Source: Fasciola hepatica (lineage: Eukaryota; Platyhelminthes; Trematoda; Plagiorchiida; Fasciolidae). From it: a stretch of 64,000 bases of DNA. Numbering within the stretch: position 1 is the stretch's first letter; every line of letters begins with the position of its first letter. Made by a program: the position numbers and the translations under genes. Location of the stretch: the NCBI GenBank assembly GCA_948099385.1, contig CANUEZ040000062.1:1550001-1614000 (forward strand), given 5' to 3'. The notes under the pieces were generated by a model. It did not search any database, was not told the DNA's origin, and saw nothing but the letters and a program-made list of their open reading frames with translations. This document shows, in pieces, positions 22,430-32,435 of this stretch.

Positions 22430-22745
22430 TCACACGCCCCGATGCACACACACTTATATTATACACGTTTATACCACATGATCTCCGTCAAACACGTTAC
22501 AGTGCTCACAGTCTTTCGTTGACGTTACAGGAGGTTTTTTCGATGTGTGGTGGTATATGCGATTCCATTGTACGTCCAGACACATACTCACATACCCTAT
22601 GCACACTGTACCCCGTAACCCCTGTCAAACATGTGACAGTGTTCGCCGTTTATTTTTGTTGACGTCGCTGAATGTCATATGCATATGTGGCACTAGCAGC
22701 GGTTACATTATACACACACAAGCACATACAGCCAGTGCATGACGG
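22430..22745. repeat. Tandem minisatellite, period about 130 bp, in BEL 3' UTR
   Basis: Two and a half diverged units: cores at 22486-22558 and 22625-22693, each with a GTCAAACA(C/T)GT(T/G)ACAGTG motif, a TTGTTGACGT-like motif and a TATGTGGCA/TGTGTGGTGG end. The open frame at 22390-22662 reflects the repetition and need not be coding. Confidence 0.6.
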
Positions 22746-22988
22746 CCCTTCCAAGGACAGCGTCTATTTTTCCCCTTCACGCCCGCCATCAGTCAGTTGT
22801 TCTCATGGAAGATGTGGAATAGCCTCGCGTCGGTGGGGCCACCGGATTAGGTGCAACCATGAAGAGAACGTTGACGACAAGCACTGCGCACGAGTACTGA
22901 CAGCAGGGCCTAGGTAGGTAGGAATAATCAGTACATCAATGCAAAACCTTTGACTCTGCTAGGGATTCGGGAGGATTTTGGTGGGCGA

Positions 22989-23364
22989 TGTAACGACCGG
23001 TCGTGGAAAATCCCCCTAAAACCATTGCAGCTCCATGTTTTTCATAACACCACTCACTTGCCAACACGATTGACGTGTCTTTACGCACTGTTTGCTTTTA
23101 TGGACCGATTTTTGTTTGTTCGCGCCTGGAGCGCTACTTTGTCATATCTCTGTTCTAGACCTGCTTGACGCACGTGCTCCTCGCTCGCACTCCGCAATTC
23201 GGTTCTCATTTGCTGGCCCTTGTGATCTCATAATTGAGGTTTGTATCTGTTTGATGTCATTGTTCATTCAATAATCTGGTATCGTAGAATCTCACGGATA
23301 ATCGCATTTTGATTTCGGGATCCGTTGTGAGTTTGGCTACGCATTGCTCAAACGTGTTTTACAC
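22989..23364 (+). repeat. Right LTR of BEL/Pao element
   Basis: A 376-bp copy of 13571-13947 starting TGTAACGACCGG. It is followed by GAGA at 23365-23368, equal to the four bases before the left LTR. A G-rich segment (GATTTTGGTGGGCGA) just upstream is the likely polypurine tract. Confidence 0.93.
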
Positions 23365-23368
23365 GAGA

Positions 23369-24674
23369 CATGTCCCCGACCCCCGGGCGATAGCTTATAT
23401 ACTCCCGCTGGGCAGGAAGGGACGGAACACGCTGCGACCTAGCTCGCTGGTACTCTCAACCATTAGGTGCCACAGGAAGTAGCCATCACAACTTGACTGA
23501 TGCTTAGCGCCGTCCAGTAAAACGTCACTGAATCTAGTACACAGTTTACCACCAACAAGAGGCACGAAGAGCACAAACCGAACCACTGAACCGTCAAAAA
23601 CTATATCGCACATGCCGTGCTTGGCAAGCAGCTACTCGACTTGATACCCTGCGCTCGCAGGACGCTACAATGAAGTGCCTAGTCCGGACAGAAAGGGAAT
23701 CATAACTCAACAGACGACGATGAAAGTGCCCACCTGTTTAGTCTCCAAGCTCAGAAGTGTGGTGGGAAGTGTTGTGTACTAATCAGCCTGCGTGGTTCAC
23801 CAAGCAAACATCAACAATATCTAAAGTGACACTAGCAAACCGAGATAGACGGAACGGCATTGAGATAAAAGGCCAAAAGGGTATGCACACTAAAAAATAA
23901 AATGAAACAAAGGTAATACACAAACTCACAGTTGTCCGCCGTTCTTATGACTAGGATGTGAGTGCCAAATAGCCAATATGCCCAAATATCTGCAATTCAG
24001 TTTTGTATGGCAACCATAGGTCGAACAGATCAGGATAGTATTGAGGTGAGCGGCAAGCAAAGCCGTGGAAGCTTCATGCACTAATATACAGTCCGGGGAA
24101 CCGTTGAGGTCGATATAATTCCAAGACACTCCATATCAGAAGTTATGGCCATGCCAGACTGAAAGATTGGCAGACAGCGTTTTTCCGTATTGCGCGGTGG
24201 TGCTGTTCAAACAGGTGTGTTTTTTACATTGGAACTTCGGAGCAACAAAGGGGAGTTTTGCCAGGAGACGCTGAGAATCATGGAATAGGTCGGAACTGTA
24301 CAGGTACTAACAAAGGTATCCAACAAACCCAAAACCAGCCTTTCTTCGCTATACGTAAGACAGTGGCTTCCTACATAAAACCCTTCGCGGCCAACTCGAA
24401 AGCTATGCGAATGCTTAGCACAAACCTTCGCAATCCAGTAGCCTGTGCCTACATGACGCAGAGTGGTGAAAGAACCGCACTCCAAGTTCGGGTATCTGAA
24501 ATGTAAATGTCACTCCCGGGCAACCTCGCAAACTTCCTGGGCGGAAGGTTACCTTCCCGATGACAATGAACGCTACAAAGTGTCACTTGTAAAGGCCAGA
24601 TTGGGGGCCGCCATCTTGTTGTTCGTTTAATGTGTAATACGCTCAGACAGATCGCCACTCCCCTCTTTTCCGGT
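23369..24674. other. Unassigned region
   Basis: No gene recognised. Frames at 23395-23613 (minus), 24207-24485 (minus) and 24258-24506 (plus) are short and overlap on opposite strands without family resemblance. Confidence 0.35.
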
Positions 24675-24918
24675 GTAAGTGCTGATGCTTGCTGATGCAC
24701 TTACTGAGCCCCGGCTCACCGAGTTTTTTTTTCTGTCTTTGTAGATGGTGCGTGTGCAACCCCCATGGAAGACACTGTATCCCGCATACTAAAAATGTAA
24801 GTGTTGGTGCCGTTGATACCCTTACTGGGCCTCGACTCACGAAGCTTTTCCTTTTGTGCTTTTGCAGATCACACACTTGCTACCCTCGTCGGGAGAGCAC
24901 AGCCCCTGCGAGTTACAA
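24675..24918 (+). repeat. Tandem duplication of a 122-bp intron-like plus exon-like unit
   Basis: Unit 1 is 24675-24796 and unit 2 is 24797-24918. Each begins GTAAGTG and carries a pyrimidine-rich stretch and an AG: 24675-24744 (70 bp) and 24797-24867 (71 bp) look like short GT-AG introns. The 52 bp between them (24745-24796) would be a micro-exon. The two units are alignable throughout but diverged. Whether they are spliced is unknown; the flanking open frames are not recognised. Confidence 0.5.
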
Positions 24919-25616
24919 CTTATTCGAAAGGAAAATCCTCAGGGAATTTAGCACCTAGTTTGTCAGCTCCAGCATGCGTCACAGAAGTGTATATGTGCAT
25001 TTTGTCTGAGAGGTTAGTTATAAATATAGACTAAATAACCTTTTAAAATTCACGAAAATCCCGTTGAAGCGAATCCCAGCTGGTGTACAGTAACCGTGCT
25101 AAAAGCAGGAAAGCAGAGATATCATCAGTAGACCAGGGCTCCACTATTCGTCCTTGCAACAACGTACCGGACAACCAAAATGACGGAAACACCCCAGGCA
25201 CCACTATTACTCATGAAATGCAAACCAGTCAAGTTCAAATAAGGCACCCAATAGTGGACAAGGCTCACCACGACCGTCGTCACTGTAGAGCATGTAAGCA
25301 AATGTTCATCAGCATTAGTCACACGGAACTTTTACATAACATCACATACACCCTTTGGGCGCCCCTGAGCAGGAAGAACAGCATTTATCAATAGCAAGTG
25401 CACAACAACAAAAGCTGCATTACGCCAGCGTTTGAGATCCACTCACCACTGCGGAAGCATGATGGCCTTGAAAGAAAACGAAGCTTCAAAAAGCGACGCG
25501 GTGGGCGTGACCAGTGTTTAAGCCGTACCTGAAGGGTTTGCCGGTGAGAAACGGCAATCAAGCGTTCCTTTGATAATTACCCAACAGCGATGGGCAGTGT
25601 GCTATCCGGGGTGGGT
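24919..25616. other. Unassigned region
   Basis: I see no gene, repeat or RNA here. The frames at 25083-25394 (plus) and 25125-25322 (minus) overlap and resemble nothing. Confidence 0.35.
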
Positions 25617-25700
25617 ATTCTCGATGTGTTTAAAATAGTCCCAAGAAAGTCCCTCGAGCAGCACATTGCCCACAGGTGGAAAAATTGGGACTTGCTTCCA
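25617..25700. repeat. Partial copy of the 25.7-kb inverted-repeat element
   Basis: GATGTGTTTAAAATAGTCCC followed by AGAAAGTCCCTCGAG matches the segment at 26231-26290 and at 27392-27450 of the neighbouring copies. Only this end region is present. Confidence 0.5.
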
Positions 25701-25752
25701 CCTAATGTGAGCAAGCGCTTGAATCGTCCATAGTGCCCTGCGTGAGTGTAGG

Positions 25753-26343
25753 CCCAGTCAACACAGGGTTGCGTATTTGAGTCCCAAAATAGTCCCGCAA
25801 GGGACCATTTTTTAGTAATTAGTTTGATAGGAGCTTTTTCCGTACCGTTAGATCAGAAGTCTGAAACATGGAAAAATGATTTCATTTTATTGAAAAACAC
25901 TATAGTTTACCAGCCCGGTCAGAATAAAGAGGGAGCATTGGGACTATTTTTATAACGTGGCATAAGTTGGAGAACTTCGCCCGTTGATTCAAGTGCGGCT
26001 CATAATATGGAATTACCCCTTGACTTCTTTGTAAAATGCTACGTTTTATAGGGACGTTAGGCACCAGAAAGTACTCGGGTCATGCCAAGTAATTCTTGAG
26101 GGTGTTCACAGACCATGTTATTTTCCCAAATGGAAGTTAATGAAAGTTCAATAACTAGTACCTCAAGATGAAGTAATGTAGTAGAGTTTACCGAACTTCC
26201 AAAGTGAAGTACGTAGGCCACTGCATTTTCGGTGTGTTCAAAAATAGTCCCAAAAACGTCCCTGGGGTGTTTCAAACGGGACTGATATGGGACGAATGTG
26301 GGACTAAATTCGGACTAATTTGGGACTATTTTGCTGACTGGGG
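25753..26343. mobile_element. MITE-like element with terminal inverted repeats
   Basis: About 590 bp. It starts CCCAGTCAAC with AAAATAGTCCC shortly inside, and ends GGGACTATTTTGCTGACTGG, which is the inverted complement of both start motifs. There is no coding capacity. The interior (GTCCCGCAAGGGACCATTTT, then AGCCCGGTCAGAATAAAGAG) recurs in a second copy at 26910-27475. No transposase relative was seen, so the superfamily is unknown. Target-site duplication not resolved. Confidence 0.6.
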
Positions 26344-26786
26344 GCAGGTTGGGGAAATTTAAGTATATTTACTTATTTCTAAGTACAAATACGCACCTAG
26401 ACAGCGCAGGGGTGCACATTTTAGTCCCAGAAACCCTCGGAGCATACAGCCCGTTTGTAACATTGGTTTCCGACCGGTTCATTCAGTATCCATTTTCCAC
26501 AGGTCAAAAGTGAATTGATACAAAGGGAATCGACGATCGTAGTACTGTAAACTGTTAACTGAGCATTTTATTTCAATATATTGGTTTTAATACGTTGAAG
26601 GACTCTTTATTGCCAAGTTACATATTGTTCTGTTTCATGCACCGTAAAATGGATAAAATAAGGATAGTTATTCAGATTTCTTACTTTGGGAGACAAAAAT
26701 GACCAAGGAAAACGTTTTTTTTTTGGGAATAATGCTGGAAATTATTGAATCATATCACCTATTTCACACGATCGGTATAAACCACT

Positions 26787-26905
26787 CCAAAACCCTCCGA
26801 AAGCCACTCAGAAACCGCCCAAACACCGGTCAGTGCAATAGCGCAAACCGCTCGAAAACCGACAAAATTCCGGTCGGTTTCTGAGTAGTTTCGGAGCGGT
26901 TTTGC
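26787..26905. repeat. Hairpin with 31-bp arms
   Basis: Arms 26787-26817 and 26875-26905 are inverted complements at about 26 of 31 positions (CACTCAGAAACCG against CGGTTTCTGAGTAG). The 57-base spacer holds a further small inverted repeat (AAACCGCTCGAAAACCGAC against GTCGGTTTC). It stands where the left end of the second MITE copy would be expected. Confidence 0.65.
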
Positions 26906-26909
26906 TACA

Positions 26910-27475
26910 AGGTAAGTCCCGCGAGGGACTATTTCTTATTATGTCATTTGAGATGAGTTTTTTGTCACATCAATGGATTTGGACAGCTCTGAAATATTTA
27001 GAAGTAGTTTTATTGTATTGAAGAACGCTAGTTTGTCGGCCCGGTTAGCACAAAGAGAGAAAGCATCTAGTCCGAAAAATACCCCCGGAAAGACCATTTT
27101 GGGACTGTTTCATTAATGCTGCATAAGTTGGAGCATTTTCGCTGGTACTTTAAGTGTGGTTCACAGCATAAAAGTACGACTTGACTCCCAAATACGGTGC
27201 TGCAGTTTATGGGGATATTGGTCACCAGAAAGTACCCGGGTCGTGTCAATTAATTATTGAGTATGTTTACAAGTCATGTTCTTTTCTCAACTGAGGACTG
27301 ATAAAAGTTCAGTAACTAATGCCACAAGATAAAATAATTTATTACAGCTAATCGGAATTTGACAGTAAAATTCATAAACCGCTACATCCTAGATGTGCTC
27401 AAAGATAGTCTCAAAAAGTCCCTGATGTGTTTCAAACTGGACCAAATTGGGATTAATTTAGGGCTTTTTTGTTGA
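26910..27475. mobile_element. Second copy of MITE-like element, left end replaced
   Basis: Collinear with 25790-26340: it begins AGTCCCGCGAGGGACTATTTC, contains GGCCCGGTTAGCACAAAGAG and ends TTGTTGACTGCCC. The CCCAGTCAAC left terminus is missing and the hairpin at 26787-26905 stands there instead. Diverged from copy 1 by many substitutions, so old. Confidence 0.55.
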
Positions 27476-28715
27476 CTGCCCACGCTCAGTCAACATGTAA
27501 GCACATATGTACTTGTACACCAGAGATCGTGACGAGGATTACGTACACAGGTACCTACCGTGTTGAATTTACCCAAGTAGCAATTCCAATAAAACCCCAA
27601 TTGGGTCCGCATTTCAATTTGATTGGGATTTGGTTGGGATGCGTTGGGTTTTGCTTAGGATGACCTAGCCTAAACGTTGGGTCTTGATTGTGATTTGCTA
27701 CACATCCCGACCGTGCTCCAGTGGGTTCCCAGTTGAGGCCCCATTGTGATAACCCAATTTTCAGATAGCAAAGGTATGCATTCCTAATTTTTACCCATAT
27801 TCCCGGATTCACTTCAGCGGATCTCGTGAGAACGATCTATACTTTCCAGTCTCTATCATTCGCCATTAGAGACAAAAGCACAACTTAGTGGATAACGTAA
27901 ACAAAATTGTAGTACTGAAAGATGTAAAAATGTGTGCAGTTTAATTCTGTTGGTTGTTGAGTTGTTCTTTTCCTAACGTCTGCGAAATTAAAGAAAATAA
28001 GCGAGTAAATCATTTATTATGCTCAAGCAGTTATAAGGTATCATGAATAAAATAACGATTCATTGAGTAGTAAAATGTACGTGCATTAAGTTCAGCGGTA
28101 TGCATACTTCACCTGGGTTTTCTGCCGAAACTCTGCGGTGCCTGGCGATGGTAAACCAGTGTTGCACATGCTTTTAGACGTCACTATCGGAGTTATCTTT
28201 CAGCAGCTCACTGCTAGTAATGGCATCTGGTCGTATAGAAAATTGAAACCCACCTTTAATCACATTCATCAGTCACAGACGTGAAACGGTGGTCTCACCG
28301 ACACTGCCTGACCAGCAACACTTTTACAATTTCGTTGTTGATCATCAGGGAAAGCATTTTGTGGACTTATTCACGGAGGTCATTTATGACAGCCTCAGTA
28401 GGCATAGAAACCTAGAGGTGCGATAAGCAGTCTTACCAAGTGTTCACAGCTATAGAGCACATTCACACCTATGTCTGTCGTTTATAGATCATCAAACGTT
28501 GCCGCCATTTTTCGTTTGTAGAATGAGTGCTCATTTGTTGTTGGTTTTGTGGTTGAGGAAGCATTACTTTGTCCTCGTAAAGTCTCAAACCCCGAAGTGA
28601 CCAATGCAATCAGTGTGAATATTTTGATGTTCAACTCCCCTGGTAAATCCCCTGTGGGTGTCAGTCGAAGAAGCAAGACTCACAATATATCTTGGGAGAG
28701 TTGAAAGCCCTCACT
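27476..28715. other. Unassigned region
   Basis: No gene recognised. At 27580-27700 there is a run of degenerate GGGTT/TTGGG-rich words (GATTGGGATTTGGTTGGGAT) that makes short frames appear open on both strands. Confidence 0.35.
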
Positions 28716-28931
28716 ATCAGACTCAAGAATAATGTACTGCACCCAGGTACGATAATACAGTAGCAACAGATGCGACGATACGAGAAAACGAGAAAGAACG
28801 ATGCCGGGTGATTTAAGCTTTCTTCGTCTGGAAATCTTCCACATGCTAAATTGTAAAAGAAATGTAAGTAAGAAAACTTAGTAAACAAAGTTTATCATAA
28901 TAATACTCAGTAAGTCAGAGAATATGTAACA
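28716..28931 (-). repeat. 3' LTR of gypsy element
   Basis: Shares AGAAAGAACAATGCCGGGTGAT-like, GGGAATCTTCCATATGCTAA-like and AAACAAAGTTTATCATGATA-like blocks with the other LTR. The element-side boundary is clear at 28931 (minus-strand start TGTTACATATTC, preceded by a GGGTAGAA polypurine-like tract). The outer boundary near 28716 is approximate because similarity fades. Confidence 0.7.
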
Positions 28932-28949
28932 TTCTACCCGGCAAGGAAA

Positions 28950-31560
28950 ACCCAGATTGGCTAGTGTCCAAAATCGTAAACAATAAGGACGTGTACGCTG
29001 TTGTTTGGTAGCGATTTCCCCAACTTTATTAGTTGCTTGTAAGTGACAGCTGTCAATAGGTGTCCGTAGTCTCTGTAGCAGCTTCTGGTAGTTCATCAGT
29101 GGGTGGATTAATGATATCAGTTTCAGGCTGTGACAACGTGCGTATTGAGAGTTACACTCAATGAAATCAACCTTCTCCACCAAAAGATCATATTTTGTTT
29201 GTCAGCAGTTGTTGCGTAGTAACACTGGTCCAGATGTGAGCCGTCTGGGTAACAAGATTCCTGGAGACGACTTCCGGTTGAACGTAAAAAAATTGTTCAT
29301 GTCCAGTAGCATGTGTAGAGGTACATAAAAGAAATATTATTGATTGTAATGCATCCGGAAGAACCCGTTACCATTGTGTGATTGCCAAACCTTTGGACTC
29401 TAAGGCTACTGTGGCAGCTTTCCATAGTACTCCATTCATTCATTCTACGTGACCATTACACCGCGGGTAGTGGGCTGTAGTTTTGCTAGTCGCCAAACCA
29501 ATTTCGTGGAGAAATTGTTTAGGCTCTTTAGACATAAGCGCAAGATCACGGTCAGAATGAACGTAAGAAGGCATACCAAACATCGGAAACAAGTTGTCCA
29601 GACAGGAATTGCTGCTGATAAGTTCTTACTAGCACAAGGATACGCAAAGGAAATGGAAGTATCCACCGATGATAACAGGAAGGTATTTGTTGCGTGTGGA
29701 TGAAAACAGAGGATCTTTAAAATCAATAGTAAATCTCTCGAAGGGTTGTGCTGTTTCTACCAGTCTGTTTTCTTCTGGTTCATAAAAACGGTGTTTGAGT
29801 TCGGCACATACACGACACTATTGTACTGCAGTCTTTACCAGATCGGCAGAAAATGGTGGATTTTTAGCATGAACGAAATGCTTCAAGCCTACTACATTAG
29901 GATGGCAGAGGTTGTCGTGGAGTAGTTATAGATCATCGGCGTTAAACACTGCTGAACAATAGCTCTGAGAGTGTATCCGCAGCTTCGTTCTCCGAAGCAG
30001 TTTGATATACGATGTCATAGAAGAGTGGAGACAACTCGATCCGCGAACGCTGTATTTAGGGTTCTAGAGAAAAATGCGACAGGTCGCCCGTGTTGATTGA
30101 GCGTTGCAAAGATAGCGACTTCAGAAGCATCGGTCTTTAAAGTTAGTGGAGAGCATGCATCCACTGTGGCAACAGCAGCCCGGACTAAATCCGGCTTCAG
30201 ATTCTCGACTGCTTTGATTGCAACCGGTTGTAACGGAGATATTCGATTGACAACGAGAGGATAGATTTTGTCAGAAAAGTGTGAAATCCAATGAGAGTAG
30301 TAGGCAAACAAAACAACCACTCGTTCTTTGAGGTCAATGGGTGTCGCCACTTCCATAAGGGGCCTGAAGCGGTTTGGGTCCGACTTGGTTATTCCCTAGG
30401 AGACTTCATAACCAAGTAACTGCACTTTATTTGTAGCAAACGTGCCCTTGGTTTGGCTCAATGATAACCGGTACTTTTCTGCAACAATGAGAAGTTGTTT
30501 TAAATTTCTATTGTGCTCTTCCGTGTCTCTACTGCAAACCGTTACGTCATCAACGTAAGCGAAAGTTCCTTGGAGGTCTTCATCCCGGATAATCGCATCA
30601 GTGATAAGCAGGGAACAGGCAATTCCATCAGTGACACCAAACAGAATGCGTCGGAATTGACAGAAGTTACCACACGCCTCAAAGACAATGTAGATCTTCG
30701 CTTTTTCGCGGAATGGGAATCGATGGGATGCGCTCCAAATCCAGTGTGCTGTATAACTGGTACTTAGATATTTTACCTATCATACCATCTATTAGAGTCA
30801 CAGGGTAAGCGTCCAAACTGGCAAAGTGATTCATCGCCTGACTATAGTCAATAAACATGCGCTTTTTGTATTTCATTGGTTGTGATTGATACTTGAGCTC
30901 ACCGTGGAGATCGTGAAGGTCCAGTTATGTTCTCTTGTAGCAACTTTTGGACTTCTGCTCGGATAAAATTTTCATCCTCCGCAGAATGCCTTCTGGGTTT
31001 GGTGACGATTGGTCTGTTGCTATCCGACGAGTGTTCATAAGGAGAAGGAGAATGGGTTGTAGGATCTGCAGGGCCACATAGAGAGGAAGAAAGTTTCTTT
31101 TCTTCGAACGATATCTGAACACTCTTATATGGTCTTAAAAAAATCACAACCAAGTAGCTCATCAGCGCACAAATCGGTTGAGACAGATAGATGGGTCCGT
31201 GCATAAAAATTGTTTTGGTGCCTGAGAGACACGTAACAATGACTGCAAGTGTTGCTTCTGACGCCTGTGGATGCCAGTACAACTTCACTAATGGAATTTT
31301 CGACCGACCATTTGTTACGACTGACATTAGATTCTGAGACGTAGCTCTCAGAGATCCACGTGTCAATCAGTGCTATTAATAGTAGTCCATTGACAAAGAC
31401 ATCCGTGAATGCTTTTGACAAGCAGCAGTGGTATTGGATGAGAAAGTAAAAGCTACCGTTGACGCTGATTATTTTGGTTTTCCGGTGGATCGACAGACTC
31501 TCTGGTAATGCCCTCTCTTTCCGCAAGATTTTCAGGCGATGTCCCGTGCAGGACACCTAG
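28950..31560 (-). pseudogene. Gypsy pol: protease, RT, RNase H, integrase remnants
   Basis: Reading down the minus strand: a protease-like ALIDTWISESYV (about 31370; the normal D-S/T-G is lost) and DELLGCDFF (about 31140). RT entry follows: IVTKPRRHSAEDENFIRAE (about 31000), RMFIDYSQAMNHFASLDAYP with STLDLERI (about 30800). RNase H comes next: AYYSHWISHFSDKIYPL and LKTDASEVAIFATLNQHGRP (about 30120), which keeps the TDASE catalytic context. The integrase core has FGMPSYVHSDRDLALMSKE (about 29560) and TTAHYPRCNGHVE, then GVLWKAATVALESKGL in a shifted frame (about 29430). The tail LVEKVDFIECNSQYAR lies at about 29170. Many stops and shifts; no product expected. Confidence 0.78.
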
Positions 31561-31850
31561 GGAGCCAACCGGAACTGCAAAAGAAACATTCGTTTAGCTG
31601 AAGCCACAGTAGGTTCCTATCATGAACTGTCACAATCCTTACGGGGTAATCCAGTAGTTGAGGTCGCATCACATGGCTCTCGGACAGTTGCTGAGTGATA
31701 AGACTGAAGTTACTTTTGGGCCAATTCTAAGGCCTTTGCTTGTTCATGAGCAGTTTTGAGATCAAGAATTTTGTGTTCCGTAAGACGTAGATCAATGAAG
31801 TTAGACTGCATTCCAGTAACGAATGCATCCCGCACAGCGTTATCGAGACG

Positions 31851-32216
31851 TTATCTCGCTGTCACCGATATAAAGTCACAGTCCTTGGCCAGGAGCCAAA
31901 GTCTTTGCAAAAACTGACCAAAGCTTTCTCCAGGATCTCGTTTACAAGTGGCTAGTGGATGACGAGCAAAGACTTCATTTTTGGTTTGGACGCACAAAGA
32001 CTGAAGTGTTGTAACCGCTGAATCAAAACAATCTAAAATTAATTTGTACACCGACGATGAGATACAGTTCAATAATATCTTGAGCTTATCTGGATTATGC
32101 ACTGAAATTAAATCGCTAAAATTGGCAAGTGCACAGACCCAATGAGTCAATGCGTCCGCAGCACTTCGTGAGTTCGGACCTTCGGAAAACCAATGGGTTA
32201 GGAGAAAACGGTCCAT
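31851..32216 (-). pseudogene. Gypsy gag remnant
   Basis: Open minus-strand frame of 121 codons from Met 32216. ALTHWVCALANFSD, KLKILLNCISSSVYKLI, EVFARHPLATCKRDPGESF and QFLQRLWLLAKDCDF follow the gag capsid-like pattern of the flatworm/nematode gypsy type whose pol lies downstream. The frame closes at 31851, before any zinc knuckle. It begins directly inside the 5' LTR, leaving almost no leader. Confidence 0.68.
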
Positions 32217-32219
32217 TAG

Positions 32220-32435
32220 TCTTTAGATGAATAAACTGTAATGCGATCAGGTGCGGTTGTGCAGTCGCAACAAATAGGACAGTTCGAGAAAACAAGAAAG
32301 AACAATGCCGGGTGATCCAGGCCTTATTCATCTGGGAATCTTCCATATGCTAAAATTCAAAAGAAATGTAAGTAAGAAAATTTATCAAACAAAGTTTATC
32401 ATGATAATACACACCGAGTTAGAAAATCCATAACA
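32220..32435 (-). repeat. 5' LTR of gypsy element
   Basis: Pairs with 28716-28931. It starts TGTTATGGATTTTC at 32435 on the minus strand. The 3' boundary near 32220 is approximate; a primer-binding site was not identified. Confidence 0.65.

Larger units (their letters stand above)
13571..23364 (+). mobile_element. BEL/Pao LTR retrotransposon with nested LINE
   Basis: Plus-strand element of 9.8 kb: LTR, gag, protease, RT, RNase H, integrase, C-terminal DUF5641-type domain, 3' UTR, LTR. The domain order and wording (zinc-knuckle gag ending, GWML after the protease, YRMTVHSFGAISSPF in the RT, RRCVQCRRR in the integrase) identify BEL/Pao. The LTRs differ at only four substitutions and one indel, so insertion was recent. 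Even so, gag-pol contains several frameshifts and stops and is split by a 3.2-kb LINE (15788-18955). GAGA flanks both ends and is the likely target-site duplication. Confidence 0.93.
28716..32435 (-). mobile_element. Degenerate Ty3/gypsy LTR retrotransposon
   Basis: Minus-strand element bounded by two diverged direct repeats of about 0.2 kb (28716-28931 and about 32220-32435), both starting TGTTA on the minus strand. Between them, from high to low coordinate: gag, protease remnant, RT, RNase H, integrase. The order RT, RNase H, integrase is that of gypsy. At 3.7 kb it is shorter than usual, so internal deletions are likely. Frameshifts throughout and LTR divergence mark it as much older than the BEL element. 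Confidence 0.82.
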
